NCBI RefSeq assembly: GCF_020085105.1 | Contig: NC_058058.1 | Span: 1,630,751-1,694,750, forward strand | DNA from: Siniperca chuatsi | Taxonomy: Eukaryota > Chordata > Actinopteri > Centrarchiformes > Sinipercidae | Length of the DNA stretch: 64,000 nt | Direction: 5' to 3' | Notes under the pieces: generated by a model | Seen by the model: only the letters and a program-made list of their open reading frames with translations | Told to the model about the DNA's origin: nothing | The model's database searches: none | Program-made: the position numbers and the translations under genes | In this document: positions 1 to 10,522 of the stretch, piece by piece | Position numbering within the stretch: the stretch's first letter is position 1 | Layout of the letters: each line of letters opens with the position of its first letter

Positions 1-267
1 CAGAGAGACACGGCTCTCTGACTTTGTCTGACAAAAGTCCTCAAGTTACAACTTTAATCTAAAAATCGAAATGCACGTCTTCTCTGCTACAAGCAATTAT
101 AGTCATTACATTCATGATTTAATTTATAATACAAAACTGCACTTTGGTTTTTTAGACAAAACTGGATAGCAAAATATATAATCGCATATTTCAATTTCTA
201 GAAAAAAATATATAATTGCAGAAAAGAAAATGATTCTCATGAATTAATGAAATACATCAAAAATTGA
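1..267. other. J-J spacer at window start
   Basis: No gene seen. The first bases match the sequence just after the J3 signal at about 42397 onward, so the window opens between the two J segments of a cluster whose first J and C exon lie off the left edge. Confidence 0.7.
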
Positions 268-273
268 ACTTAC

Positions 274-311
274 TTCCAACATCCAGTCTGGTTCCTCCAC
301 CAAAAGTCCTC
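274..311 (-). CDS. IgL J segment J1 (b-type)
   Basis: Joining segment on the - strand. It translates as ..[12 protein letters not shown], with the FGGGT joining motif of light-chain J regions. It ends one base into the next codon at a GTAAGT splice donor (268-273 on the + strand), which matches the phase of the C exons. The upstream signal has a 23-bp spacer, the kappa arrangement. VA1 lies 0.5 kb away in opposite orientation, so joining would invert the interval. The matching C exon would lie to the left, outside the window. Confidence 0.9.
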
Positions 312-350
312 CACAGTGATACAAACTGATTGAGTCGCCGTACAAAAACC
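312..350 (-). other. J1 recombination signal, 23-bp spacer
   Basis: Read on the + strand: heptamer CACAGTG 312-318, 23-bp spacer 319-341, nonamer ACAAAAACC 342-350. Heptamer and nonamer match the RAG consensus closely. Confidence 0.92.
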
Positions 351-728
351 TCTTACTGCAGAGAGACACGGCTCTCTGACTTTGAACACAACAAACTCAA
401 CATAAACACTCCCTGTTTTTAAAATAATTATTTATTTCATATTATATTGATCAAACAAGGACACAATTTTCACAATTAATCATATTTTAATATGTGTTTT
501 CCTTCATGTAAATGTGAAATTGTAATTATTCTAGTATTAAATTAAACCAAAAAAAGACACCCTTCAAGAAAATGTATCTGCAGTCATCAAAACCAATCCA
601 CATGAAAATGATCACTGACACATTACTAATCAATACTTTGGAAAATGTATTGATCCATTGAGAAACAGCATCGTCAGAGTAATCCAAGTCCCTGCTGGAG
701 TCAGTCAGAGCATTTCCATAGAGAGCCA
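351..728. other. J1-VA1 intergenic region
   Basis: AT-rich spacer with no gene seen. The same sequence precedes VA2, VA4 and VA6, and its 3' end holds the VA promoter. Confidence 0.6.
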
Positions 729-774
729 CTTTGCATCAGCAGCACCATGCTCCAGTGCTCTGGGAGAGTTTATA
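729..774 (+). promoter_or_regulatory. VA1 promoter: octamer and TATA
   Basis: CTTTGCAT (729-736) differs by one base from the Ig octamer ATTTGCAT bound by Oct factors. A TATA-like tttata follows at 769-774, about 80 bp before the leader ATG. The same octamer-like site lies before VA2 (27875-27882) and VA4 (43134-43141). Confidence 0.6.
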
Positions 775-854
775 GTCCTGAGAGTTGAACACTGGATGAC
801 TGACAGCTGTCCTTCATGACAACAGAAGCCACAGAAATCCTCCTCATCAAAAAC

Positions 855-1336
855 ATGACTTTGCTCTCCGTCCTCATCTGGACTCTCCTCTGCTTCACTC
901 AGGGTGAGGAAAATCATTTTTCTGTGATGTGAAAATCATTTGGAGTGTAGCTGAGTTTCACCTCACCGTCTCATGTCCCGTGTTTCTTCTCTCTCCTCAG
1001 GGTCTGTTGGACAAAATGTTGTCGTGACTCAGCCAGCAGCCAAAACAGTGCAGCTGGGTCAAAGTGTCTCTATTGACTGTAAGGCCAGTCCAACAGTTGC
1101 TCACTACACTGGTTCACAATACTACCTGGTCTGGTACCAACAGAAAACTGGAGAAGCTCCTAAACTTCTGATCTACCTAACATCGGACAGATTTTCTGGA
1201 ATCTCCTCCAGATTCAGTGGAAGTGGAGCAGGGAATGGAGTTGACTTCACTCTGACCATCAGTGGAGTCCAGGCTGAAGATGCAGCAGTTTACTACTGTC
1301 AGAGTCATCATGCTATCAACAGTCAGTATGTGTTCA
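855..1336 (+). CDS. IgL V gene VA1 (leader + V exon)
   Basis: Kappa-like light-chain variable gene. Leader exon 855-903 encodes a hydrophobic signal peptide ([16 protein letters not shown]) and ends at a GTGAGG donor. The intron is 97 bp, and the V exon 1001-1336 starts after ctctcctcag. The mature domain starts [11 protein letters not shown] and has the first Cys (SIDC), the Trp of LVWYQQK, the framework DFTLTISG and the second Cys in YYC. CDR3 runs into a consensus 12-bp-spacer signal, and no stop or frameshift is present. It is the only type-X VA gene in the window with its leader, and it is nearest to J1. It should rearrange to J1 by inversion. Confidence 0.93.
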
Positions 1337-1364
1337 CACAGTGAAAAAGCATTGTACAAAAACC
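1337..1364 (+). other. VA1 recombination signal, 12-bp spacer
   Basis: Heptamer CACAGTG 1337-1343, 12-bp spacer 1344-1355, nonamer ACAAAAACC 1356-1364. Confidence 0.93.
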
Positions 1365-1867
1365 TCCTCAGTCAGACTGAACAGAAACTGAACTGCTTGC
1401 TGCAGCTGGAAGCTACTGCAGAGACTGATACAGTTCACTGAGGACACACACACACACAGACACACACACACACACACCAGTTTTCCTCCTGAAGTTCAAA
1501 CAGTCCTCCTCAACGACCTGAAAGTTTCCTCAAATGAAGACACCAGTTCCAGTGAAGAAGCCCAATCAGACCATTAAAACCACAACAACAGCAGAGTCAG
1601 CTCCACTGATGTAGAGACACAAACAAGATTCAACATGTGAAACATCAACGTCCACACATCACACTGAAATCTCAGGACCCTGAAGCTCCATATCTGCAAT
1701 GCAACAAATGTTTTCACTGATGCTTCATAAACATAATGTATTCTGTGCCCATACAGTACATGTCACTGAACAAACTGATTGATGAAAGGCAGAAAATTTA
1801 ATTTAGGTTTGGACACATACAGTAGGTGTCTTCTCAGGTCCAGAATGTTGGACCCAATCTGCATCAA
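1365..1867. other. VA1 3' flank with (CA)n
   Basis: Conserved VA 3' flank containing a CA microsatellite at about 1445-1480. Unlike all other VA copies, it lacks the roughly 220-bp insertion in this microsatellite. No gene seen. Confidence 0.6.
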
Positions 1868-2040
1868 ACCTGTGGCAGCATGGTGGCTCAGTGGTTAGTG
1901 CTGTCACTATCAATGTCACAGAAGGTCCTGGGTTGGGTTCCCGTGCAGGGCAGGGCCTTTTTCTGTGGAGTTTGCATGTTCTCCCCATGATTGCGTGGGT
2001 TTCCTCTGGGTGCTCCAGTTTCCCCCACCATCAAACCATG
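1868..2040 (+). repeat. tRNA-like SINE-type repeat
   Basis: Contains a pol III box A-like tggctcagtggttag and a box B-like ggttgggttccc, followed by the gtttgcatgttctcccc stretch widespread in teleost interspersed repeats. Copies lie at about 51722-51890 and, truncated, at 35640-35695. The family name is uncertain. Confidence 0.6.
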
Positions 2041-2178
2041 TACGTATGTTCGGTATATTCTCCTTAGAACTGGAGTACATTTCCCGGTGCTGCACAGTGG
2101 CCGCACACTGCTCATAATACTTAGGATAGGTAAAATGCAGAGAAGGAATTTCACTAGGTGTTGTATGATTGTGTATGG

Positions 2179-2998
2179 CAGTAATTCCCAACCAGGGGTA
2201 CTTGCAGTGTTGTGCATGAATGCGTTCATTGAACGTGCTCACGCATTGTGCTTTATGGCACCCGGCATGCCTTTGATTTGGGTCACAGAATCTGATGGGT
2301 CATAGAGTTTTGGAACAACACATCGAGCTGAAGCATCTGACCAGTCTTGGGAAATATCTGCGAGTGAATGATGATCCCAAGAAATCATTAACGAAGGGTA
2401 AGACCACGAGCCAACAGCCCAAGTCAAACTCAGCATTTTGTAAAGGAATAAAAGGGAAGAAATTAATGTGAACTGGTTAATTTTCTGGTTCAAAATTCAA
2501 AATTGTGAACTATGAATGTGAACTAGTTCATTTTAATATGTGTGAACTGAGCTTTGAGCGTGCTCTTATGAAGTGTGACCTTGCACAACACTGGGTACTT
2601 GTACCCCAGGGGGTACTTCTGCAGTTACCAGGGGGTACGTGGAAAGATTGCGAAGTAGCTCAACTAATTTGAAAAAACAGAGAGTAAGAGTAAGACAGTA
2701 AGAGTGTGTGAAAACAAGTTAGCAAGCGAGCACAGAAGTCTAAACAGGCAGCTGAAAGTAATGGATAAATGGTTGGAACATCCAGCTTCACTCTAAGTGG
2801 TAGAATGATGGTCGACCAAACCAACCTTAACAGTGACACTTCAATTGTATGAAAAAAATATTGTAATAATATCCACTTATATATAATCAATAGTGTTATA
2901 CATTTGGATCATGATAGGTGGGAATCGATGAAGTGGTACGTGAGTTCAACTGACAGGGCTGTGGGGGGACCTTAGACCAAAAAGGTTGGAAACCACTG
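2179..2998. mobile_element. hAT-like non-autonomous element
   Basis: The ends are short inverted repeats (cagtaattcccaacc at the left, ggttggaaaccactg at the right), typical of hAT elements. They are flanked by near-identical 8-bp duplications, gtgtatgg (2171-2178) and gtgtatgt (2999-3006). No transposase is encoded. Copies: 52026-52871 (complete) and about 35699-36379 (left end lost). Confidence 0.7.
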
Positions 2999-3639
2999 GT
3001 GTATGTGACCATAAACCTGATGTGATTTGACCTACCTGAACTTGACATGCATAAATTACTGCCTGAAAAAGAGAGATCCGATATGATGGGGGCCCGAGCA
3101 CAGCCAGACCCGACCCAAATAGTCGAATGATTGCACATGGTGGGATTTGTTGGGTCTCTGTAATTAATATTATAAAGAGTACGGTCTAGACCTGCTCTAT
3201 AGGAAAAGCACAATGAGATAACTTCTGTAATGAATAGGCGCTATATAAACAAAATTGAATTTAATTTAATTGAATAGACCCTAATAGAGAGATAACACCA
3301 GCACCTGCAGCAGCATGATGAGCTATCAATTAACAAGCAGCTGTGGTCAAAAAGAGCAGCAATACTTTAGACTAATAATAATGTCCTGAGTCAGAGAAAC
3401 TCACTTCTAAAATATTATATTTTGATATGCTTCAAAGACTAAATTATATAAATAATGAAAATCCTGTTTTCACCTCCTGGACCAACAGATAGACAGAAGA
3501 TGGATTTCTGTACCAAACCAAATCAAAGTAATAGTGATTAAGAGTCAATTTTTAAATAAAGGTTATTGTTTTCCTAGAATACTTCATCCTGCTGTGATTA
3601 TGATGTACTGAACAGCTGTTTATCATCTACACATAACAA
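2999..3639. other. Intergenic spacer
   Basis: AT-rich spacer shared by all units. No coding signal or clear element end seen. Confidence 0.5.
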
Positions 3640-3796
3640 GTAATTTCATGTCTCCTACTATTAACCAACCACAGCATGGAAAGTCTTAACAGCAGAGGAC
3701 CCAGGATGGAGCCTTGGGGGACGCCAATCTTATAATTGACCGTAGCTAATGAATGTTGACCAAGTGAGACAACATCATGTCTGCCTGACAGATAAG
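3640..3796 (-). pseudogene. LINE reverse-transcriptase remnant, interrupted by the ERV
   Basis: The - strand encodes FSPYLSGR...VSLGQHSSAT...PPGSILGPLL, which resembles the GVPQGSILGPLLF block of CR1/L2/Rex1-type LINE reverse transcriptases, with frame damage. The same fragment recurs before every VB gene: 31603-31791, 36856-37044, 46488-46760, 53324-53515 and about 62790-62940. The ERV target duplication gactg (3797-3801 and 21300-21304) sits at its edge, so the retrovirus landed in this older repeat. The fragment resumes at 21305. Confidence 0.7.
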
Positions 3797-3801
3797 GACT
3801 G

Positions 3802-4267
3802 TGTTAGAATAAAAATGTACATAAGTTATCCCATTTATGTTTTGTTCTTAGTAGCCTTTAAAGTACACAGCAATGCTGTGTGTATATGTGTGTTATTAAA
3901 CTTGTGTCTGTGAGATTAACAGGAACGCACCCTGCCATACCGACAGGGCAGGCTGACACCACACCAGATGGTCTCATGAGTTGTGGCTGCCATCAAGGCC
4001 GCTCTCACGAGATAGACCTAACAACATCACTTTGTTTCTTTTCTTATTGTAGCAGTATATACTTCCCCCACCCTTTAGAAAACTATGTAACAGGGAATCT
4101 CCTAAACTGAATAAAAAAGAGGAGGCTGCATGGATGCACTTCAGAGTGAGTAGGAGATGTAACTGAATGCATCTATGCTTACTCTCCTCGAGTAAAACTT
4201 AAGTTAATGCCTTTGTCTTTCTTTCCTTGTATATGATTTAAATGTTCTAGGTATCTTGAACCTGACA
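3802..4267 (+). repeat. ERV 5' LTR
   Basis: 466 bp, starting tgttagaat and ending cctgaca. A TATA-like tatata lies at 4056-4061, and AATAAA at 4110-4115 would fall inside R downstream of the predicted start site. Near-identical to the 3' LTR. Confidence 0.93.
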
Positions 4268-4273
4268 TTAACT

Positions 4274-4290
4274 TGGTCCTTCGAGCCGGA
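4274..4290 (+). other. ERV primer binding site, tRNA-Tyr type
   Basis: tggtccttcgagccgga matches, over 17 nt, the complement of the 3' end of vertebrate tRNA-Tyr(GTA) plus CCA. It lies 6 nt after the LTR, as expected for minus-strand priming. Confidence 0.8.
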
Positions 4291-4986
4291 TTCCAACATA
4301 TCCAGAGTTTCCAGTGGACACGGAGGATTCCAGGGAAGACTGTGCACAGCGGCCCCCTAGGTGGGCTCCTAAGATCCTTTTGAGAGGAACTGGATTTCCT
4401 CCTCGTCAGCTGGAAACCGAGGATTGACGGAATCTGGAGGAGTTAGACGAAAGGCTGAGGACGGCGGAGTCCTGTCGCTGACTTAAATTCCGTGAGTAGG
4501 TTTTAAGTTAAAAACCTGTGTGACTGCGGCTGTTTAGCGCGTCAAAAGGGAAATCCTTTGTGACTGCGGCTGTTTAGCGCGTCAAAAGAAAAGCCCTGAG
4601 GATTCTAGACCCTATCAGGCAAGAGAATAATTTGGGTGGAATCCCCTTTTAGTGAGACTAAAAGTTAAAACTCCATGGTAAGTGAGTAGGCCTCAAAAGT
4701 GTGCGAAAAAGATGTCTGTAAATAAGTAAATAGGAGTGTGGATGATTGTGTGAGTGAACGGAGACAGAAATACCATTTGGTATTTTTTTCTCATACCAAA
4801 GCAGTGGGAAAGAAAGCAATAAACCTTACAGGAAGCAAAGGCAAGAATTCTCCACTCGAAAGAGTTGAAGTGAGAATTACCTGGAAAGGTATTTTAATTA
4901 TTGCCCCACTGATAACATCCCAACGTTTAGAACACCCTAGGTGTTAACCCAGCGTTGGACCAAAATACATAAAAAACAGCTCCAGT
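4291..4986 (+). other. ERV 5' leader
   Basis: Untranslated leader between primer site and gag. It contains the tandem repeat and a 69-codon open frame (4738-4947) with no recognisable domain, which I treat as chance. Confidence 0.6.
4515..4588 (+). repeat. ERV leader tandem repeat
   Basis: A unit of about 34 bp (ending gtttagcgcgtcaaaag) is present at 4515-4548 and 4555-4588 with one mismatch, on a 40-bp period. It lies in the untranslated leader where retroviruses keep dimerisation and packaging signals. Its function is unknown. Confidence 0.8.
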
Positions 4987-5193
4987 ATGGGCAAGAGTCA
5001 AAGTAAGCCCAAAACTAGGGAGGATTTACAGTGTAAAGATTGGAAGTATATAGAAAAACAGGATCCTGATAAAATAAAATATTTGGATAAATGGGTAAAA
5101 GATTACGGGTTTAATGGTAAACTAAGCGTCAAAACAATTAAGCTACTACAGGAAACAATACAAAACAACACTAACAAAGATCCTAAAAGATGA
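4987..5193 (+). pseudogene. gag: ERV gag, matrix N-terminus
   Basis: Starts MGKSQSKP: Gly2 followed by Ser fits an N-myristoylation signal, which targets Gag to the plasma membrane. The 68-residue Lys-rich frame ends in TGA at 5191-5193, overlapping the ATG of the next frame (ATGA). The rest of gag continues at once in the -1 frame, so this is most simply one gag gene broken by a 1-nt indel in an A-rich run. A start-stop-coupled pair of ORFs is less likely. Confidence 0.8.
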
Positions 5194-6359
5194 AAAAGTC
5201 AGGTTATGAGGAAACCAAATATTGGATAAAAGTAGCTGAAAAACGTGAAGCTGGAGAAAGAGACAGAAAAAGAGGAAAAATAGGAGAAGTGGATGAGAAA
5301 ACTGAAGAAAAACAACAAGTAATGTTTCACAGACAGGAGGATGATGAGACAGGGCCGGTAGAAAGAAGGGCAGAACAGAGAAATGAGGAAGGTGCCTCAG
5401 GGGGACCTCCTCCTACATCTCCACTATACCCTGATATTCCCCAAGAGGAACCCCCTGAGTATGATACCACGCCTCCTAGAGCACTAAGATCAACCCGAGG
5501 TACTGCAGGCCTCGGATGGTCTAAGAAATTGGGAGCAGTTTTTTCCCCAACTAATACTCCAACCGTTGACACAAAAGTAGCAGATGAGTATCCTATGATA
5601 CAAGTAGCTAATCCAAACACAAATGAAGGCCAACCACCAACAATCCTTGTTTATAGAACTTGGAACATGAATGATGTTAAAAAAGCCTTAGAGGGCATAA
5701 CTCCATACAAAGAAGATGTCACGCAATTTGTAATTGACATGGAAAATGTGCGAAAATCCTATCATCTAAATGGACAAGAAGTCCAACAAATCTGGATGTG
5801 TGCTCTGGGACCAGATTGGCATAACGTTAGAGGAGATTGGAATCCTCTGAACACAGCAGGTGATGGTCCTCTTCCATGGGACAGCCAACAAATGGCAGTA
5901 GAAGTAAACGGTCTGGCAACCAGAGCCACAGCCAGGTTTAAACAAAAAGCAAATTACACTGAAATAGGCAGAGCAAGACAAAAAGACGATGAAACTTTTG
6001 ATGACTATAGACACCGCATGACTACAGTGTTTAAAATCCATTCGGGACTAATTGACGACAATAATGACCAAGGAGCTTACCGACAACAGTTGAAAAATGC
6101 TTTACATGCGGGCTCAAAAGACGCAATCAGAAGCTGGGTGCAGAGGCACTACATTGGACTGTCTACTGGTACCCTTGATGAGTACATTAATCATGCTTTG
6201 CACGCAGAAAAAGTTGCTAAAGAAAAAAAGAAAAAGACAGTAGGAACGTTTTTTGGTGAGGAAGAGACTGAGGAAGTGTTTTACCATGACCAGAATAGAG
6301 AGAGGGGGAGAAACAATAGAGGGCGTAGATTTCATAGAAAAGGACAGAGAGGAGGCAGA
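5190..6359 (+). pseudogene. gag: ERV gag, matrix/p12/capsid, interrupted
   Basis: Main part of gag. A charged linker leads to a Pro-rich stretch with PPEY (residues 88-91 of this frame, a PPxY late-budding motif recruiting Nedd4-type ligases) and nearby LYPDI. A capsid region of about 220 residues follows, including QKDDETFDDYRHRM, which resembles the gammaretroviral major homology region. The Arg/Gly-rich nucleocapsid start is cut at 6359 by the nested gypsy element. The downstream half resumes at 14299 in the same frame once the insert plus one target copy (7,939 nt) is discounted, so the insertion alone causes this break. Confidence 0.88.
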
Positions 6360-7230
6360 TGTAACAAGTGTTTATTAGTACTGTGTAATAGCTGTTTCAG
6401 GATGAATGCTGTAGGCTAATTGATCAGAAGGACTAGGAACGGCTGCTGGAGGGCAGGGGTCAGTAAATAATAACAATGGGCAGAATAGTTGAATTAAGGA
6501 AAAGTGTATTGTATAAACAGTGAATATAATAGAACCCAATATATACATAACCACTGCAGCAGAAATAACTTCAATCAATTTTGAGTTACATCATATGTCC
6601 AAAATATTGTTCATTGAAGCAAGAAGGAAACAACAAAAAGCAGTGTCTGTTCTCCCAACCAAGAATGTAACACCAAAGCTGCGCACCGCGTTTAAGTCCA
6701 TATGTTTGTTATTGAATGCTTTGAAATGTCCATTAGCGCGATAGTCCAAGGGGTTGAATATTGTAGCGGTTGCGTAGCTCGAGGAGGTGGGAGAGAAAAG
6801 GACAGACTGTATAGCCTCCTACCAGACCAAAGAGTGTTGAATGGATAACAGGAACGTTGTGTGCTCCAGAGCCTAGCTCGCCATCGAATATACCCTGAAT
6901 GGGCACCTGGCCAGTTCAGTAAGAATGTTTTGCCCAGCACGCACGACAACGCCCAATCACCGGATGATTCTGGTTTCTACAGCTGCTGTCCTCTGGCTTC
7001 TCTCCCACACAACTCAGCTGAGAGAAGCCAGGACAGCTTTTATACTGAGGCAGCGGACTGTGATTGGCTAATTAAAACAAAGGGGTGTGTCTTATGGCAA
7101 GGGAACAAAAGGTGGAAAACATGGACTGGCAACTCCATCAAATACAGAGGATTGGAAGGGAAGAAATGGAAACCTGGACTGGAACTAGATTGAATTATTG
7201 TTGGAGGATGGATTTTTACCCTGGGCTACA
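6360..7230 (-). repeat. Gypsy 3' LTR
   Basis: 871 bp, TG...CA on the - strand, near-identical to 13422-14294. It contains a strong inverted repeat at 6985-7037 (arms of 20 and 18 nt that pair except for a 2-nt bulge). Confidence 0.93.
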
Positions 7231-7244
7231 CCCTCCCCCCTTGA
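7231..7244 (-). other. Gypsy polypurine tract
   Basis: The - strand reads caaggggggaggg immediately before the 3' LTR, the expected plus-strand primer. Confidence 0.8.
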
Positions 7245-7301
7245 AACCTTGCACGTCCCGTTGCAAGCTAATACTGAACAGGATGAATCAGCAAATTCAA
7301 T

Positions 7302-10300
7302 TTAAACAACTGGTGGAGTACCTAAGGCATCAGATAACCCATGTAACAGGGTTTGAACAACAGATATTAACGGATTGCCTAAGGAACCATAGTTAAACCG
7401 TTTTGGAGGCGATCTATGACGATTTGAGCGTCTCAACCTTGGCTCGATCTCGGGTAAGTCCGTATTGTCAGGCAAGTTCTGAAAACAATCCAGATTTGGT
7501 GATTCGGCCAGATTGGTTTCCGAATTATCATTCCCGTCAGAGTCATTGTCATTTGCAGGAGGAATGTCGAAGGACAACGGACTTGCAAGATCAGGTAAGG
7601 TTTCAGGTAGGCCCTCAGGTCTATCTTCAGCAACCAGAGCCGATGTGTCACTTAAGAGCAAAGGTTGGGGAGTACAAACTTTCTCCACAGTAAACTTAAC
7701 AGGTTCAGGAACAAAGTTATTTGACATTTCTTCTGGCGGTTCTTCCTCTTCCGCAGATTCTTCAGACATTTGGAGGCGTCGATGCTGACGAGTTTGTCTG
7801 GGTTCTGCAACAGGATGAGTATCAGATGTTGTTTCTTCATCTGCTTCAGGAAGGAATCCACATGGTAACAGTAAATCACGATGTAGAGTGCGTGTGGGTC
7901 CATCTCTGCTTTCAGGCTTTACTGTATACACTGGAAGATCTCCGGCCCTTTTTACCACCGTATAGATATCGTGTTCCCACTTGTCACTCAGTTTGTGCTT
8001 TCCTCGTAAACGGACATTGCGTACTAAGACACGGTCACCAGCTTCCAATGTGGATGGTCGTACATGTTTATCAAACCGAAGCTTATTCCGGTCAGTGCTT
8101 TTTAGAGTGTTTTCTGAAGCTATTTTATAGCTTTCTTGCAGCCTCTCCTTCAAGTTTTTCACATATTGAGAATGAGGTTGATGTTTTGCTTCACGCACTG
8201 GCAATCGGAAAGCGAGATCCACAGGAAGACGAGGAGATCTCCCAAACATTAACTCATAGGGAGTGAATCCAGTGACGTCATTTTTTGTGCAGTTATAGGC
8301 GTGCACCAGAGGTTTTACATAGTCACGCCAGTTTGATTTCTGCTTTGTCTCCAATGTCCCAAGCATGTTCAGCAGAGTGCGATTGAACCTTTCAACAGGA
8401 TTACCCCTTGGGTGATATGGAGTTGTTCTACACTTTTGAATACCAACGACAACACAGAGTTCGCGAATCAACTTAGACTCAAAATCTGGGCCTTGATCTG
8501 TGTGTAACCTCTCAGGGATGCCATAATGCACAATGAAATTGTCCAGGAGACACTTGGCAACTGTCCGAGCCTTTTGGTTGGATGTTGGAATGGCGACTGC
8601 AAATTTTGTAAAATGATCTGTGAGTACCAGAATGTCTTTTGTATTGCTTGTGTCAGGTTCAAGGCTCAGGAAGTCCATACAGAGAAGTTCTAAAGGGCGT
8701 GATGTACGAATGCTGACAAGTGGAGCAGTTTTTTCTGGCAATATCTTACGACGAACACAACGGCCACAAGTCTTGACTTTGTTCTCAACGTCGACTGCCA
8801 TTCTTGGCCAGTAGAACCGGGTTCGAGCTAGGTCAAGAGTGCGCTCTACACCCATGTGGCCCATCTGATCGTGTAAACTGGCAAGAACAGTAGGACGGAG
8901 TTCAGTGGGTAAGACAAGTTGATAGGTTTGTTGCTGATGGGCATGCCGTATTCGATATAAAATGCCATTGATAATTTCCAGCTTGTTCAGCTCCCTTAGA
9001 AGAAGTGGAATTCCAGGCAACTCTTCTCTGACGGTTGGAGGAACCTTGTTACCAGACTCCAACTGATGGATAACTTCCCGGATATTTGGATCAGCCCTTT
9101 GCTTCTCTCGCAGTTCGAGATCAGATAATGCAGGAACAACGGGCAGTCCCTGCAAATCGGCAGCAAAGGTATCGGGAATGGCATCGGCCAGAACAGACAG
9201 GGATTCAACGAGTGTCGCTTCTGCTTCAGTTCGGATGAGACAACCTTGACAAATCGCTTCAACAACTTCAGATGAGATCTCATCACCAGAATCAGCCAGA
9301 TGCTGCGTGAACTGTTTCAGGGGATCAGGATCTTTGTCGACTGAGTTGGAGCTCTCGTGTGGACGTCGAGAAAGAGCATCTGCGTCCAAATTTTGTTTCC
9401 CAGCTCTGTACTGAAGTACAAACGAAAAGGTTGAGAGAGCAGCCAACCAACGATGGCTGGTCGCGTCCAGTTTAGCAGATGTGAGAACGTAAGTCAGGGG
9501 GTTATTGTCTGTGACAACTGTAAAGTTGGACCCATACAAATAATCCTGAAATTTTTCAGTGACGCTCCACTTGAGTGCCAGAAACTCTAACTTGTGAGCG
9601 GGATAGCGGCTTTCGCTCTGGGACAATCCTCTACTGGCAAAGGCAATTGGCCTCAGCTTCCCGTCTTGTTCCTGGTACAAGGCGGCACCTAGTCCAATGG
9701 TACTGGCGTCTGTGTGGAGTATGTATGGAAGTGATGGATTTGCAAATCCCAATACAGGAGCGGTGGTTAACTTTTCAATGAGTGTGGTAAAAGCTAGCTG
9801 ACACTGAGAAGTCCATCGAGCACCAAAGGACTGGTTTGGGTCATAATGTTGTTTAGAGGCTTTAGTCTTTGATGGTGTATGTGCTGGTAAGTATCCTCGA
9901 GTCAGGTTGTTGAGCGGCTTTACAATGGGGGCATATCCTTTTATGAAGCGCCGGTAGTAACCTGCGAAGCCGAGAAACGAGCGCAAGGTCTTAAGGTTGG
10001 TTGGAACTGGCCAGGATTTCAAGGTAGCGACCTTGTCAGGATCTGTCTCAACGCCTTTCTCCGACACAATATGACCCAAATATCGGACAGAGGTCTGAAA
10101 GAATTTACATTTGTCAGGAGACAACTTTAGTCCATATTCTTTCAGTCTTGTCAGAACTCTCAATAGACGTTTTTCATGTTCCTCAAGTGTGTCTGAGAAG
10201 ATTATGAGATCGTCCAAGAATACAAGAACTTCTTTCAGATGTAGACTCCCCATGCATTTTTCCATTAACCGCTGGAATGTCGAGGGTGCATTTGTGACAC

Positions 10301-10493
10301 CCTGGGGCATACGGTTAAATTCCCAAAACCCCAGGGGCGTGACAAAGGCAGTTTTGGCCTTATCCTCTTCATGCATTTCAATCTGATAGTACCCGGATTT
10401 GAGGTCGAGTACCGAGAACCACTTGGACCCACTGAGTGCTGAAAACGACTCTTCCAGATTTGGTAATGCATAGGCATCTTTTATTGTCTGCAT
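7302..10493 (-). CDS. pol: Gypsy pol: RT (C-terminal part), RNase H, integrase
   Basis: 1,063 codons open. RT has the catalytic FLDD at residues 92-95. RNase H shows TDAS (Asp262), Glu303 and Asp329. The integrase has the HHCC zinc module (His541/His546 to Cys576/Cys579), then Asp607, Asp666 and Glu701 (D,D-34-E), and a GPY/F-like region ending near LLLPCG. A long acidic tail of more than 150 residues follows. The ATG used here lies inside RT: the true upstream part is in the 10523-11779 frame, separated by a 1-nt frameshift in an A-rich run near 10545, so pol is split. The stop is just upstream of the polypurine tract. Confidence 0.93.
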   Translation of the reverse strand: MQTIKDAYALPNLEESFSALSGSKWFSVLDLKSGYYQIEMHEEDKAKTAFVTPLGFWEFNRMPQGVTNAPSTFQRLMEKCMGSLHLKEVLVFLDDLIIFSDTLEEHEKRLLRVLTRLKEYGLKLSPDKCKFFQTSVRYLGHIVSEKGVETDPDKVATLKSWPVPTNLKTLRSFLGFAGYYRRFIKGYAPIVKPLNNLTRGYLPAHTPSKTKASKQHYDPNQSFGARWTSQCQLAFTTLIEKLTTAPVLGFANPSLPYILHTDASTIGLGAALYQEQDGKLRPIAFASRGLSQSESRYPAHKLEFLALKWSVTEKFQDYLYGSNFTVVTDNNPLTYVLTSAKLDATSHRWLAALSTFSFVLQYRAGKQNLDADALSRRPHESSNSVDKDPDPLKQFTQHLADSGDEISSEVVEAICQGCLIRTEAEATLVESLSVLADAIPDTFAADLQGLPVVPALSDLELREKQRADPNIREVIHQLESGNKVPPTVREELPGIPLLLRELNKLEIINGILYRIRHAHQQQTYQLVLPTELRPTVLASLHDQMGHMGVERTLDLARTRFYWPRMAVDVENKVKTCGRCVRRKILPEKTAPLVSIRTSRPLELLCMDFLSLEPDTSNTKDILVLTDHFTKFAVAIPTSNQKARTVAKCLLDNFIVHYGIPERLHTDQGPDFESKLIRELCVVVGIQKCRTTPYHPRGNPVERFNRTLLNMLGTLETKQKSNWRDYVKPLVHAYNCTKNDVTGFTPYELMFGRSPRLPVDLAFRLPVREAKHQPHSQYVKNLKERLQESYKIASENTLKSTDRNKLRFDKHVRPSTLEAGDRVLVRNVRLRGKHKLSDKWEHDIYTVVKRAGDLPVYTVKPESRDGPTRTLHRDLLLPCGFLPEADEETTSDTHPVAEPRQTRQHRRLQMSEESAEEEEPPEEMSNNFVPEPVKFTVEKVCTPQPLLLSDTSALVAEDRPEGLPETLPDLASPLSFDIPPANDNDSDGNDNSETNLAESPNLDCFQNLPDNTDLPEIEPRLRRSNRHRSPPKRFNYGSLGNPLISVVQTLLHGLSDALGTPPVV

Positions 10494-10522
10494 GTTCAGT
10501 TTCCGAAAATCAATACACAGTC

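Noticed and set aside
705-917. Repeated - strand ORF over the VA promoter/leader (also 27851-28063, 43110-43322)
   Set aside because: Antisense to the VA leader; conserved only because the locus is duplicated, with no domain.
4738-4947. 69-codon ORF in the ERV leader as a glyco-Gag-like or accessory gene
   Set aside because: Not in frame with or adjacent to gag, no signal peptide or domain; probably chance.
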